NCBI RefSeq assembly: GCF_001457025.1
Contig: NZ_KQ758605.1
Location: 62,001-126,000, forward strand
Length of the DNA: 64,000 nucleotides
Source of the DNA: Pseudarthrobacter enclensis
GTDB lineage: Bacteria; Actinomycetota; Actinomycetes; Actinomycetales; Micrococcaceae
Direction: 5' to 3'
In this document: positions 7,504 through 16,255 of the stretch, in pieces
Position numbering within the stretch: position 1 is the first letter of the stretch
Layout: the number at the start of each line of letters is the position of its first letter
Notes under the pieces: model-generated
Seen by the model: the letters and a program-made list of their open reading frames with translations, nothing else
Databases searched by the model: none
What the model was told of the DNA's origin: nothing
Program-made: the position numbers and the translations under genes

Positions 7504-8697
7504 GTGACCACGCCCGCCGACCAGCCACTGACCATCCTGATCGCCGCGGACACCTATCCGCCGCACGTGAACGGCGCCGCCCAGTTCGGCTACCGCCTGG
7601 CCAAGGGCATGACCGGACGCGGCCACAACGTCCATGTGCTGGCTTGCCGCGACGGCAAGGGCAAAAGCTTCACGGAATTCCGGGACGAAGCAACGGTCCA
7701 CCGGCTCAGGTCCCACAGCGTGCCCACTCACGAGACGTTCCGCATCTGCTTCCCGTGGGAGATCAAGAAGGAAATCAGCCTCCTGTTCGACCGGGTCAAG
7801 CCGGACGTGGTGCACATCCAAAGCCACTACATGATCGGTGAGCACGTCCTCTACGAGGCAGTGAAGCGCGGCATCCGCGTGGTGGCCACCAACCACTTCA
7901 TGCCGGAAAACCTGAACCCGTTCCTGCCGTTCCCCCAGTGGTTCAAGGACATCGTGGGACGCATCTCCTGGAAGGACATGGGCAAGGTCATGGGCCAGGC
8001 CGATGTTGTCACCACCCCCACTCCGCTGGCAGCCAAGGCCATGCACGAGCACGCGTTCCTGCGGAAGGTGCTCCCGCTCTCCAACGGCATTGACTCTGCG
8101 GCCTATGAGCTGCAGCCCGGCGAGAAGATCGAACCGCACGCCCACCCCACGGTCCTCTTTGCCGGCAGGCTGGCCGAGGAGAAGCACGTGGATGTGCTCA
8201 TCCGGGCTATCGGCAAAACACCCCCCGAGCTGAAGGTGCACCTGGAAATCGTGGGCGGCGGCGAAGTCCGGCCCGCACTCGAGGAGCTGGTGCAGCGCCT
8301 GGGCCTGGCGGACCGGGTCACATTCTTGGGGCTGGCAAGCGACGAGGACCTGCGCAGGGCCTACATCAGGGCCAACCTGTTCTGCATGCCGGGGACCGCG
8401 GAGCTGCAGTCGCTTGTCACGCTGGAGGCCATGTCCGCGTCCACGCCGGTGGTGCTGGCGGATGCCATGGCGCTGCCCCACCTGGTGCGCGACGGCCAGA
8501 ACGGCTACCTGTTCACGCCCAGCGACAGTGACGACCTCGCCAAGAAAATCACCCAAATCCTGGAGCTTCCCGCGGACCAGCAGGAGGCCATGGGCCAGGC
8601 CAGCCGGCAGATGGTGGAGCCGCACAGCATCCAGGGGACCCTGCAGACCTTCGAGGACCTCTACCGCGGCGCGCGGTTCGAGGACATGGTGGTCTGA
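7504..8697 (+). CDS. GT4-family glycosyltransferase
   Basis: A 397-residue GT-B-fold enzyme. The N-terminal acceptor half starts with IAADTYPPHVNGAAQFGYRL (the GT4 Gly-rich loop). The C-terminal donor half shows LFAGRLAEEKHVDVLI, EIVGGGEVRPALEEL and FCMPGTAELQSLVTLEAMSA, the E-x7-E-type motif that contacts the nucleotide sugar. It resembles the mannosyl/glucosyl transferases that act on diacylglycerol or phosphatidylinositol lipids in actinomycetes, but donor and acceptor are not proven. The GTG start at 7504 has AGGAG about 10 nt upstream. The preceding gap of 116 nt has no other coding signal. Confidence 0.85.
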   Translation: MTTPADQPLTILIAADTYPPHVNGAAQFGYRLAKGMTGRGHNVHVLACRDGKGKSFTEFRDEATVHRLRSHSVPTHETFRICFPWEIKKEISLLFDRVKPDVVHIQSHYMIGEHVLYEAVKRGIRVVATNHFMPENLNPFLPFPQWFKDIVGRISWKDMGKVMGQADVVTTPTPLAAKAMHEHAFLRKVLPLSNGIDSAAYELQPGEKIEPHAHPTVLFAGRLAEEKHVDVLIRAIGKTPPELKVHLEIVGGGEVRPALEELVQRLGLADRVTFLGLASDEDLRRAYIRANLFCMPGTAELQSLVTLEAMSASTPVVLADAMALPHLVRDGQNGYLFTPSDSDDLAKKITQILELPADQQEAMGQASRQMVEPHSIQGTLQTFEDLYRGARFEDMVV

Positions 8698-8715
8698 ACC
8701 CACTCCGGCATTTGC

Positions 8716-8721
8716 TAGAGT
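8716..8721 (+). promoter_or_regulatory. -10 box of the CAT-anticodon tRNA
   Basis: TAGAGT in the context TTTGCTAGAGT (8711-8721), 48 nt before the tRNA. It shares the TTTGCTA context with both tRNA-Asn promoters. The -35 is not convincing. Confidence 0.4.
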
Positions 8722-8769
8722 GTTCCTGCCCTCCCGCCGCGCGCACTTGCGCCGGTACAGGGCTGCCTC

Positions 8770-8843
8770 GGGGCTATAGCTCAGCTGGTTAGAGCGCGGG
8801 ACTCATAATCCTAAGGTCCTCGGTTCAAGTCCGAGTAGCCCTA
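8770..8843 (+). tRNA. tRNA with CAT anticodon (elongator Met, or Ile2)
   Basis: A 74-nt cloverleaf. Acceptor GGGGCTA (8770-8776) pairs with TAGCCCT (8836-8842), leaving a G1-U72 wobble at the end, with discriminator A8843. The T arm is CTCGG-TTCAAGT-CCGAG. The anticodon loop CTCATAA gives CAT. It is not initiator-like, because the three G-C pairs typical of the initiator anticodon stem are absent. Elongator tRNA-Met and lysidine-modified tRNA-Ile2 share this anticodon, and I cannot separate them by eye. CCA is not encoded. Confidence 0.92.
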
Positions 8844-8872
8844 CCGTCACCTGCCGCAGGCAGCTTTGATTC

Positions 8873-8920
8873 GCGGAAACCGCGGCCGACCGTTCACGTC
8901 GGCCGCGGTTTCCGCATTTA
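8873..8920 (+). terminator. Terminator-like hairpin after the CAT tRNA
   Basis: A perfect 18-bp stem: GCGGAAACCGCGGCCGAC (8873-8890) with its exact complement at 8898-8915 around a 7-nt loop, followed by ATTTA. The stem is very strong but the T tract short. Confidence 0.75.
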
Positions 8921-8949
8921 ACCCGGCATGGAAATCCCGGCCCGATCCT

Positions 8950-8977
8950 TTGCTTACCGTCGGACATGCGCTATGTT
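8950..8977 (+). promoter_or_regulatory. Promoter of the acyl-CoA dehydrogenase gene at 9034
   Basis: -35 TTGCTT (8950-8955), 16-nt spacer, -10 TATGTT (8972-8977). The -10 overlaps the palindromic operator at 8975-8990, so a bound repressor would block it. Confidence 0.55.
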
Positions 8978-8990
8978 ACTGATCAGTAAC
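8975..8990. promoter_or_regulatory. Perfect 16-bp palindromic operator, probable TetR-family site
   Basis: GTTACTGATCAGTAAC is fully self-complementary. Its GTTA-N8-TAAC frame is the same as in the two sites in front of the TetR gene and carboxylase operon at 28744-28785. It overlaps the -10 of the acyl-CoA dehydrogenase gene. The palindrome is seen directly; the regulator assignment is inferred. Confidence 0.7.
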
Positions 8991-9033
8991 TTACGTCGCT
9001 CCTGCGGCGTCCACCGATCTCCCGGAGGCAACC

Positions 9034-10224
9034 ATGTCCACCACTGCTGCAGGCTCCCGCGACCTTCCCTACGCAGACGGGGATTTCTATGCCTTCGAAC
9101 AGCTGCTGTCCGCCAAAGAGCAGGACCGGCTGGCCGAGGTGCGGGACTTCCTGGCCCGCGAAGTCCGGCCCATCGCGGCCGACTGCTGGAACCGCGGCGA
9201 GTTCCCCATGGACCTCATCCCCAAGCTCGCCGAAGTGGACCTGGTCAGCCCGGTCCGGCGCCAGGGGCAGTCCAACCTCTTCGCCGGGCTCGTCCACGCC
9301 GAACTGACCCGCGCCGACGCTTCCATCGCCACCTTCATGGGGGTGCACGACGGGCTGTTCACCGGGTCCATCGAAGCCTTGGCGTCGCAGGAGCAGCAGG
9401 ACGCCTGGCTTCCCGACATCTACGCGCTGAAGAAGATCGGCGCGTTTGGGCTCACCGAACCCCTCGGCGGCAGTGACGTGGCAGGCGGCACGCGGACCAC
9501 GGCACGGCGTGACGGCGACACCTGGATCCTCAACGGCGCCAAGCGCTGGATCGGCAACGCAACGTTCTCCGACTGGGTGGTCATTTACGCCCGCGACGTC
9601 GACGACAACCAGGTCAAGGGCTTCCTGGTGGACACGGCCCTGCCCGGCTACAGTGCCACCAGGATCGAGAACAAGATCTCCCTGCGCACGGTGCAGAATG
9701 CCGACATCGTCCTGGACAACGTGGTGGTGCCCGGGTTCTTCAAGTTGGCCAACGCCAACAGCTTTCGGGACGTCAACAAGGTGCTCAAGGTGACCCGCCT
9801 TGCAGTCGCCTGGCAGGCCGTCGGCCAGCAGCTGGCAGCTTTCGACGTGGCCCGGAACTACGCCGTTGAACGGCATCAGTTCGGCCGGCCGCTGGCGTCC
9901 TTCCAGCTCATCCAGAACCAGCTCGTGCAGATCCTCGGCAACGCCGTTAGCTCCATGGGCATGATGGTCCGGCTCGCCCAGCTCGAAGACGACGAGCTGG
10001 CGAGGGACGAGCAATCGGCACTGGCCAAGGCCTTCACCACCGAGCGGATGCGCGAAAGCGTTGCCCTTGGCCGGAGCATCCTGGGCGGCAACGGCATCGT
10101 CACGGATTACGGAATGGCCAAAATCTTCGCCGACGCCGAAGCGATCTACTCCTACGAGGGCACTGCGGAGATTAACACCCTGGTGACCGGGCGGGCCATC
10201 ACGGGGATCTCGGCCATCGTCTGA
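9034..10224 (+). CDS. Acyl-CoA dehydrogenase (glutaryl-CoA dehydrogenase-like)
   Basis: A 396-residue FAD enzyme that introduces a trans-2,3 double bond into an acyl-CoA. The N-terminal helical domain is followed by the beta domain with FGLTEPLGGSDVAGGTRTTA (FAD/substrate contacts) and the C-terminal helices with YSYEGTAEINTLVTGRAITG, whose Glu in YEGT is at the usual catalytic-base position. The overall pattern (FYAFEQLLSAKEQDRL start) is nearest to the glutaryl-CoA dehydrogenase branch, but substrate specificity is not certain. ATG start with GGAGGCAACC upstream. It is alone in its transcript and carries the palindromic operator in its promoter, linking it by inference to the acyl-CoA operon 20 kb away. 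Confidence 0.88.
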   Translation: MSTTAAGSRDLPYADGDFYAFEQLLSAKEQDRLAEVRDFLAREVRPIAADCWNRGEFPMDLIPKLAEVDLVSPVRRQGQSNLFAGLVHAELTRADASIATFMGVHDGLFTGSIEALASQEQQDAWLPDIYALKKIGAFGLTEPLGGSDVAGGTRTTARRDGDTWILNGAKRWIGNATFSDWVVIYARDVDDNQVKGFLVDTALPGYSATRIENKISLRTVQNADIVLDNVVVPGFFKLANANSFRDVNKVLKVTRLAVAWQAVGQQLAAFDVARNYAVERHQFGRPLASFQLIQNQLVQILGNAVSSMGMMVRLAQLEDDELARDEQSALAKAFTTERMRESVALGRSILGGNGIVTDYGMAKIFADAEAIYSYEGTAEINTLVTGRAITGISAIV

Positions 10225-10234
10225 CCGCCGCGCA

Positions 10235-10816
10235 TCAGCGCGCGCCCTGCAGCGGTAGCAGCACCGAAGGCCGCAGGTCCAGAATGAACTGCAGTGGGTT
10301 GACGTAATCGTCACCCTGCCGCACGCCCCAGTGGACGCATCCCGGATCCGGGCAGTGTCCGGGCAGTGCGGTCCCAATGGTCTGGCCTGCGGCGACCGTG
10401 GAGCCGGCGGCGAGGCTGCTCTCCACGGGTTCGAAGCTGCTGCGCAGCCCGCCGCCGTGATCTATGGTGATCACCGGCCGGTCCACCACGACACCCACGA
10501 AACTGACTGTTCCGGCAGTGGGGGACAGTACCGCGGTCTCGGAACCGGGCATGCCAAGGTCCACCCCGCGGTGTCCGCTGAGCCAGGGCTTGGGTGGGGG
10601 GTCGAATGACCGGACCACGGGCGGCCGGGGTGCCAGCGGCCACCGCCACGACGGGGTGGCCGGCGCGACGCTGCCGCCGGACGTCGTCCCGGCGGGCGTC
10701 CGGACCGCAAGGTCCGGGGAAGGGGCCGGCAGCAGGGCAGGGGGCGGCGTCTGCACTGCGGAGGATACCGAAGCGGGAAGCATCAGGACGGCTGCCAACA
10801 GGATCCGTGGTTTCAT
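10235..10816 (-). CDS. Secreted M23-family peptidase (LytM-like)
   Basis: 193 residues with a typical signal peptide (MKPRILLAAVLMLPASVSSA) and a Pro-rich linker, then the M23 core: the zinc-binding GHRGVDLG (H-x3-D) around 93-100, the SPTAGTVSFVG strand, DHGGGLRSSFEPV, and CVHWG near the end. The usual H-x-H pair reads C-V-H, so the metal-binding second His is kept but the first, catalytic His is Cys. It probably acts on peptidoglycan or its regulators outside the membrane; activity is uncertain. It converges with the acyl-CoA dehydrogenase gene, 10 bp apart. CATTCT ends 6 nt before the ATG, so it may be leaderless. Confidence 0.8.
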   Translation of the reverse strand: MKPRILLAAVLMLPASVSSAVQTPPPALLPAPSPDLAVRTPAGTTSGGSVAPATPSWRWPLAPRPPVVRSFDPPPKPWLSGHRGVDLGMPGSETAVLSPTAGTVSFVGVVVDRPVITIDHGGGLRSSFEPVESSLAAGSTVAAGQTIGTALPGHCPDPGCVHWGVRQGDDYVNPLQFILDLRPSVLLPLQGAR

Positions 10817-11263
10817 CTGTCCAGAATGGGCCCCGGAAAACCGTCCCGGCAGGGGCCCCGCAGGCTATGTGGACAAGCCAGGTCCGGCCCTGCTGCCCGT
10901 CCTGCACGCGGTGCCGCCTGTAGTACACTTGATGGAGCAGTTTGCTGCGCCCTCAACGCTTCCCGTCCCGGCAGTCCACTTCCGTGGGGTTCCTGCCTGT
11001 CCGGATTGCGTCGGCACAACTCATTCAGGAGTGTGGGGGAGCAGCGGGCTGACTACGCGCATCCAGCCCGCCATCGGCAAAGCCCCGGCCCACGCCCATG
11101 GCGGATCGCGCCTCCTGCGGTCCGCGCCACGGCACGGATGGGAAGCACGATGGATGCCAGGAGCACGGCCCGGACCCGGGCCACGCTAATCAACCGTCAA
11201 CTATTGGCAGGGTAAGAAGCCTCGCGGCTATCTCATGAATGACCTGCCGGAAGGAGCGTCGGC
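10817..11263. other. 447-bp intergenic region: rpsB leader
   Basis: No convincing coding frame on either strand. It holds the upstream end of the M23 gene and, for rpsB, a candidate -10 TACACT (10924-10929) without a clear -35, which would give a leader of about 330 nt. A small hairpin CGGGCT/AGCCCG (11045-11070) lies in that leader. Long leaders of rpsB are often sites of ribosomal-protein autoregulation; nothing here proves it. Confidence 0.5.
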
Positions 11264-12103
11264 ATGCCCGTCGTAACCATGCGCCAGCTGCTTGACAGCG
11301 GCGTCCACTTTGGACACCAGACCCGCCGTTGGAACCCGAAGATGAAGCGCTTCATCTTCACCGAGCGCAACGGCATCTACATCATCGACCTTCAGCAGTC
11401 GCTGTCCTACATCGACCGCGCCTACGAGTTCGTCAAGGCCACTGTTGCCCACGGCGGCACCGTGCTGTTCGTCGGCACCAAGAAGCAGGCGCAGGAAGCC
11501 ATCGCTGAGCAGGCCACCCGCGTTGGCCAGCCCTACGTGAACCAGCGCTGGCTCGGCGGTATGCTGACCAACTTCCAGACGGTCGCCAAGCGTATCCAGC
11601 GCATGAAGGAACTCGAAGAGATCGACTTCGACGACGTCGCCGGTTCCGCTTACACCAAGAAGGAACTGCTGCTCCTCAAGCGCGAGCTCACCAAGCTGGA
11701 GTCCAACCTGGGCGGCATCCGGAACCTGACCAAGGCTCCGTCCGTGCTGTGGGTTGTCGACACCAAGAAGGAACACCTCGCCGTCGACGAAGCCAAGAAG
11801 CTGAACATCCCGGTTGTTGCCATCCTGGACACCAACTGCGATCCCGACGAAGTCGACTTCCCGATCCCGGGCAACGACGACGCCATCCGCTCCGTGAACC
11901 TGCTGACCCGCGTTGTTGCCGACGCTGTTGCAGAAGGCCTGATCGCCCGCAACAACCGCGGCTCCGGCGCTGCAGAAGCTGCCGAAGAGCCCCTGGCCGA
12001 GTGGGAGCGCGAGCTCCTCGAAGGCAGCAAGGCCGAGGAAGCCGCCGCAGCTCCGGCCGAGGCCCAGGCAGCTGCCGAGGCTCCCGCCGAAGACGCCAAG
12101 TAA
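11264..12103 (+). CDS. rpsB: 30S ribosomal protein S2
   Basis: 279 residues, starting [20 protein letters not shown], the conserved S2 N-terminus, with [20 protein letters not shown] next. The core ends near residue 230 and is followed by an Ala/Glu-rich tail typical of actinomycetes. A good ribosome binding site (GGAAGGAG) precedes the ATG. First gene of the rpsB-tsf-pyrH-frr-cdsA cluster. Confidence 0.98.
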   Translation: MPVVTMRQLLDSGVHFGHQTRRWNPKMKRFIFTERNGIYIIDLQQSLSYIDRAYEFVKATVAHGGTVLFVGTKKQAQEAIAEQATRVGQPYVNQRWLGGMLTNFQTVAKRIQRMKELEEIDFDDVAGSAYTKKELLLLKRELTKLESNLGGIRNLTKAPSVLWVVDTKKEHLAVDEAKKLNIPVVAILDTNCDPDEVDFPIPGNDDAIRSVNLLTRVVADAVAEGLIARNNRGSGAAEAAEEPLAEWERELLEGSKAEEAAAAPAEAQAAAEAPAEDAK

Positions 12104-12147
12104 CACAACTAAATCCGGATTCTCCGCGCTGTCCGCAGCCGGAGCTG

Positions 12148-12190
12148 CTGACAGGATGGCCGCCCGCACACCGGGCAGCCGTCCTGTCAG
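12148..12190 (+). promoter_or_regulatory. Hairpin between rpsB and tsf
   Basis: CTGACAGGA (12148-12156) pairs perfectly with TCCTGTCAG (12182-12190), and inner GGC/GCC and CCCG/CGGG pairs extend the stem. No T run follows, so it is more likely an attenuator, RNA-processing or stability element than a full terminator. Confidence 0.55.
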
Positions 12191-12229
12191 TCCGTACACC
12201 ACAACACATTTCTAGACAGAGGGGTTCAC

Positions 12230-13066
12230 ATGGCGAACTACACTGCCGCGGACATCAAGGCCCTGCGCGAGCGCACCGGCGCCGGCATGATGGACGTCAA
12301 GAAGGCTCTTGACGAAGCCAACGGTGACGCCGAGAAGGCCATCGAAATCATCCGCATCAAGGGCCTGAAGGGCGCCACCAAGCGTGAAGGCCGCTCCACC
12401 GCCGAAGGCCTCGTTGCCGCCAAGGTGAGCAACGGCGTCGGCGTCATGATCGAGGTCAACTGCGAAACCGACTTCGTCGCCAAGGCTGACAAGTTCATCC
12501 AGCTGGCCGACAAGGTCCTGGCCGTCGCCGTCGAGTCCGGCGCCGCCGACCTCGAGACCCTCCTCGCCACCGATGTCGACGGCAAGCCGCTGTCCGAGGT
12601 CGTCGTCGAAGAAGGCGCAGTCCTGGGCGAGAAGGTCGTTGTCCGCCGCATCTCCCGCATCGAGGGTGCAACGGTCGACGCCTACCTGCACAAGACCTCC
12701 AAGGACCTCCCGGCCCAGGTCGGCGTCCTGTTCGCTGTCGACGGTGAAGGCGAAGCTGCCGCAACCGCCGCCCACGACGTTGCTGTCCACATCGCCGCCA
12801 TGGCCCCGAACTACCTGACCCGCGAGGACGTCCCGTCCGAGCTCGTCGAGTCCGAGCGCCGCATCGCCGAAGAGACCGCCAAGGCCGAGGGCAAGCCCGA
12901 AGCCGCGCTCACCAAGATCGTTGAAGGCCGCGTGACGGGCTTCTACAAGGGTGAGGTCCTGGTTGACCAGGCATTCGCCAAGGACGCCAAGAAGTCTGTG
13001 GCGCAGGTCCTCGAAGAGGCCGGTGTCAAGGGAACCGCGTTCACGCGTTTCCGCGTCGGCTCCTAG
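12230..13066 (+). CDS. tsf: Elongation factor Ts
   Basis: 278 residues. The N-terminal UBA-like domain reads YTAADIKALRERTGAGMMDV, and the core carries EVNCETDFVAK, the conserved TDFV segment that contacts EF-Tu. It exchanges GDP for GTP on EF-Tu during translation. ATG start with an AGAGGGG ribosome binding site. It lies 126 bp after rpsB with a hairpin between, and a strong terminator follows. Confidence 0.98.
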   Translation: MANYTAADIKALRERTGAGMMDVKKALDEANGDAEKAIEIIRIKGLKGATKREGRSTAEGLVAAKVSNGVGVMIEVNCETDFVAKADKFIQLADKVLAVAVESGAADLETLLATDVDGKPLSEVVVEEGAVLGEKVVVRRISRIEGATVDAYLHKTSKDLPAQVGVLFAVDGEGEAAATAAHDVAVHIAAMAPNYLTREDVPSELVESERRIAEETAKAEGKPEAALTKIVEGRVTGFYKGEVLVDQAFAKDAKKSVAQVLEEAGVKGTAFTRFRVGS

Positions 13067-13075
13067 TCGAAACTG

Positions 13076-13109
13076 AAAGGGGGTGGCCACTTCGGTGGCC
13101 GCCCCTTTT
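13076..13109 (+). terminator. Rho-independent terminator after tsf
   Basis: AAAGGGGGTGGCCAC (13076-13090) pairs with GTGGCCGCCCCTTT (13095-13108) around a TTCG tetraloop with one small bulge, ending in TTTT. It separates rpsB-tsf from pyrH-frr-cdsA. Confidence 0.88.
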
Positions 13110-13215
13110 GCATGCGCACAGGGTGCCCGCACGTCCCGTGCAGCAGCCGCGCCGGTTCCAGCCACCGGCGCCGGCAGGATAACCTTTTTTCGAACGTCAC
13201 CAACGGGAAGGCATC

Positions 13216-13953
13216 ATGGAAGCCGTCAACACAGTCATTCAGCCGGAGAAGAGCCGACGGCGTGTCCTCCTGAAGCTCTCCGGCGAGGTCTTCGGCGGCG
13301 GAAAGCTGGGCGTGGATCCCGAAACCGTCCGCAACGTCGCCAAGCAGATCGCCGCCGCCGTCCCCGACGTCGAAGTCGCCATCGTGGTGGGCGGCGGCAA
13401 CTTCTTCCGCGGCGCGGAACTCTCCCAAAGCGGCATGGACCGCTCGCGTGCCGACTACATGGGCATGCTCGGCACGGTCATGAACTGCTTGGCCCTGCAG
13501 GACTTCCTCGAGCAGGCGGGCGTTGAAACCCGCGTCCAGAGCGCCATCACCATGGGCCAGGTGGCCGAGGCGTACATCCCGCGCCGCGCCATCCGCCACA
13601 TGGAAAAGGGCCGTGTGGTGATCTTCGGCGCCGGCGCTGGCCTGCCCTACTTCTCCACCGACACCGTGGCCGCCCAGCGCGCCCTCGAAGTCCATGCCGA
13701 CGTCGTCCTGATGGCCAAGAGCGGCGTGGACGCCGTCTACACCGCAGACCCCAAGAAGGACCCCACCGCCGAGCGGCTTGAAACCCTCAGCTACGACGAC
13801 GCGCTGCGCCGGGACATCCGGGTCATGGATCAGACCGCAATGACCATGTGCAAGGACAACAACCTGTCCATGGTGGTGTTCGGCATGGAAGGCGAGGGCA
13901 ACGTCACCCGCGCCATCCGGGGAGAGAAGCTGGGCACCCTGGTCACCGCCTAG
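13216..13953 (+). CDS. pyrH: Uridylate kinase (UMP kinase)
   Basis: 245 residues of the amino-acid-kinase fold. [15 protein letters not shown] is the ATP/phosphate loop, followed by [27 protein letters not shown] and the C-terminal [14 protein letters not shown]. It phosphorylates UMP to UDP in pyrimidine synthesis. ATG start, GGGAAGG just upstream. Neighbours are as in most bacteria. Confidence 0.97.
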   Translation: MEAVNTVIQPEKSRRRVLLKLSGEVFGGGKLGVDPETVRNVAKQIAAAVPDVEVAIVVGGGNFFRGAELSQSGMDRSRADYMGMLGTVMNCLALQDFLEQAGVETRVQSAITMGQVAEAYIPRRAIRHMEKGRVVIFGAGAGLPYFSTDTVAAQRALEVHADVVLMAKSGVDAVYTADPKKDPTAERLETLSYDDALRRDIRVMDQTAMTMCKDNNLSMVVFGMEGEGNVTRAIRGEKLGTLVTA

Positions 13954-14077
13954 CTCCGGCTAGGATGTTTTCAGGACAGTTCCGTTGCCGCCCCGCCGCG
14001 GCGGCGGAAGCAGCGACACAGAACCAGGCGTGCAGTGAACCGGCGCGCCGGACAGCACCAGACCACCAGGAGAGACC

Positions 14078-14635
14078 GTGATCGAAGAAACCTTGCTCGA
14101 AGCCGAAGAAAAGATGGACAAGGCCGTAGAGGTTGCCAAGGAAGACTTCGCTTCCGTCCGCACCGGCCGGGCCAACCCTGGCCTGTACAACAAGGTCCTG
14201 GTGGACTACTACGGCTCGCCCACGCCGCTGCAGCAGCTGGCGTCGTTCGCCATCCCGGACGCCCGCACCATCCTGATCACCCCGTTCGACAAGACCGCAC
14301 TGCGGGACATTGAACGGGCACTGAGCGATTCCGAGGTTGGCGCCAACCCCTCCAACGACGGCAACGTCATCCGGATCACCATCCCGGAACTGACCAAGGA
14401 ACGCCGCAAGGAATACGTCAAGATCGTCAAGACCAAGGGCGAGGACGCCAAGGTGTCCATCCGCAACATCCGCCGCAAGGCCAAGGAAACCCTGGACCGC
14501 CTGGTCAAGGACGGCGAAGCGGGTGAAGACGAGGGCACCCGGGCCGAGAAGGAACTGGACGGCATCACCAAGGCCCATGTCGACGGCATCGACGAACTGC
14601 TCAAGCGCAAGGAAGCAGAGCTGCTCGAAGTCTGA
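14078..14635 (+). CDS. frr: Ribosome recycling factor
   Basis: 185 residues, the standard length. It contains [20 protein letters not shown], the well-conserved RRF N-terminal segment, and the long three-helix bundle ([20 protein letters not shown]). With EF-G it splits the post-termination ribosome. GTG start with AGGAGAG 8 nt upstream. A possible internal promoter -10 TAGGAT lies at 13961-13966. The stop overlaps the start of cdsA by 1 nt. Confidence 0.97.
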   Translation: MIEETLLEAEEKMDKAVEVAKEDFASVRTGRANPGLYNKVLVDYYGSPTPLQQLASFAIPDARTILITPFDKTALRDIERALSDSEVGANPSNDGNVIRITIPELTKERRKEYVKIVKTKGEDAKVSIRNIRRKAKETLDRLVKDGEAGEDEGTRAEKELDGITKAHVDGIDELLKRKEAELLEV

Positions 14636-15561
14636 TGGGCCAGGCAGAACAGGCCCCCGCAGCACGGGCCCGCACACGGGGGAAGCGGCCCGGGAGCAAC
14701 CCGACGCCAAAAGCCGGGCGGAATCTTCCGGCGGCTGTCGTGGTGGGCCTGGCCATGCTCCTGGCCGTGCTCGGCGGCCTCCTGTTCCTCCCGCTGGCGT
14801 TCGTGGCCATTGTCACCGCGTTCGCCGTGTTCGGTGTCTGGGAGGTCTACCGGGCGCTGGAGGCCAACGGCACCAGGATGCCGATAGTCCCGGTGATGAC
14901 CGGGACCGTCGCCATGCCGTTCGTCGCCTACTTCGGCGGTATTGAAAGCCTCCTGTTCGGCATGCTGCTCAGCTCCGTTGCGGTGCTGCTGTGGAGGTCC
15001 ATCGACACCGCGGCCGGGTCCGCCAACAGTATCTTCGCGGGCGTGTTCGCCCTGGGCTGGGTGCCGTTCTTCATCAGCTTCGCCTCCCTGCCGCTGCACG
15101 CCGCCGGCGGGGCAACTCCGCTGGGCCTGTGGCCCGGCGGCACCATCCCCGAAGGGGCCTGGCAGATCGCGGTGATGCTCCTGCTGGTGGTGTCCAACGA
15201 CACCTTCGGCTACCTGGTGGGCGCGTCCCTGGGCAAGCACCCCATGGCACCGAAGATCAGTCCCAAGAAATCCTGGGAAGGCTTCGCGGGCTCGGTGGCC
15301 GGTGCGGTGCTGATCGGGGTGCTGGCCTCCCTGTTCATCCTGGACAAGCCCTGGTGGGTGGGCGTGGTGCTGGCCATCGGTACGGTGGCGGCCGCCACCG
15401 CGGGAGACCTGGCCGAGTCCATGGTGAAACGCGAACTGGGCGTCAAGGACATGAGCAGCATCCTGCCCGGCCATGGCGGGGTCATGGACCGGCTCGATTC
15501 GATCGTCTTCGCCTCGCCCCTGGTCTATGTCCTCTACGGGCTGGTGACCGGCAGCTGGTAA
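14635..15561 (+). CDS. cdsA: Phosphatidate cytidylyltransferase
   Basis: 308 residues. A basic N-terminus is followed by about eight membrane helices and the CDS signature near the C-terminus (GDLAESMVKRELGVKDMSSI then LPGHGGVMDRLDS). It makes CDP-diacylglycerol from phosphatidate and CTP, the donor for all phospholipid head groups, including the CDP-alcohol transferase at 5856. The ATG overlaps the frr stop (TGATG). It is the last gene of the conserved cluster before the 22.8-kb block. Confidence 0.95.
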   Translation: MGQAEQAPAARARTRGKRPGSNPTPKAGRNLPAAVVVGLAMLLAVLGGLLFLPLAFVAIVTAFAVFGVWEVYRALEANGTRMPIVPVMTGTVAMPFVAYFGGIESLLFGMLLSSVAVLLWRSIDTAAGSANSIFAGVFALGWVPFFISFASLPLHAAGGATPLGLWPGGTIPEGAWQIAVMLLLVVSNDTFGYLVGASLGKHPMAPKISPKKSWEGFAGSVAGAVLIGVLASLFILDKPWWVGVVLAIGTVAAATAGDLAESMVKRELGVKDMSSILPGHGGVMDRLDSIVFASPLVYVLYGLVTGSW

Positions 15562-15652
15562 CGGCCCCCGCAGGCGCGGACACCACCACAACCCGGCACC
15601 CATAGACTGGTGCCACAGCGCTACGGCTGAAGAGTCATTGAAGGAACCATAA

Positions 15653-16237
15653 GTGGCATTGGATATTCATCGGCAGATCCCTGCGTCCTTTGAGCGCGTG
15701 CAGCGCAGTGAATACGGCTACAACGCCAAGCAGGTTGACCAGTTCCTGCAGCGCGCCCGGGTGTCGCTGGAGACGCCGGAGCAGGCTGCCGAGCCGATCA
15801 ACAGCTCGGATGTCCGTGCGGTCTCGTTCGATCCGGTCAAGGGCGGCTACTCCGCCGCGGTGGTGGACGCTGCCCTCGACCGGCTGGAAGACGCCTTCGC
15901 ACGCCGGGAACGCGATGAACTCATCGCCGCCAGCGGTGAAGAGGCCTGGCTGCGGGAAATCGGCAAGCTCTCCGGCATCCTGCGCGGCCGGCTGCACCGG
16001 CCGGACGGCGAACGGTTCCGCCGGCCGGCCAAACGCAAGGCACGCAGCTACAACACCGCCGACGTGGACCGGCTCTGCCACGAACTGGTGTCCTACCTCG
16101 AGCACGACAAGCCGCTGAGCGTCGACAGTGTCCGCCGCGCTGTGTTCCGCCCGGCCGTAGGCCCCGAAGGATACGAGGAAGCTCAGGTTGACGCGTTCCT
16201 GGACCGCGTCGTCGAACTCATGGCAGCCATCGACTGA
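15653..16237 (+). CDS. DivIVA-domain protein, 194 aa
   Basis: DivIVA-type segments occur three times: EYGYNAKQVDQFLQRAR near residue 20, VKGGYSAAVVDAALDRLED near 62, and GYEEAQVDAFLDRVVELM at the C-terminus. Each has the F/Y-x3-x-V-D-x-hydrophobic pattern that recognises curved membrane or starts the coiled coil. It is much shorter than the polar-growth protein Wag31 and lacks its long coiled coil, so it is probably an accessory septum or pole protein. GTG start with AAGGAACC upstream; a candidate -10 TAGACT lies at 15603-15608. Confidence 0.75.
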   Translation: MALDIHRQIPASFERVQRSEYGYNAKQVDQFLQRARVSLETPEQAAEPINSSDVRAVSFDPVKGGYSAAVVDAALDRLEDAFARRERDELIAASGEEAWLREIGKLSGILRGRLHRPDGERFRRPAKRKARSYNTADVDRLCHELVSYLEHDKPLSVDSVRRAVFRPAVGPEGYEEAQVDAFLDRVVELMAAID

Positions 16238-16255
16238 CCCGGCGGTCCCCGTCCT

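Noticed and set aside
10924-11263. Riboswitch or T-box in the rpsB leader
   Set aside because: The leader is long and has a small hairpin, but I could not match it to any known riboswitch core; it is recorded only as a leader region.
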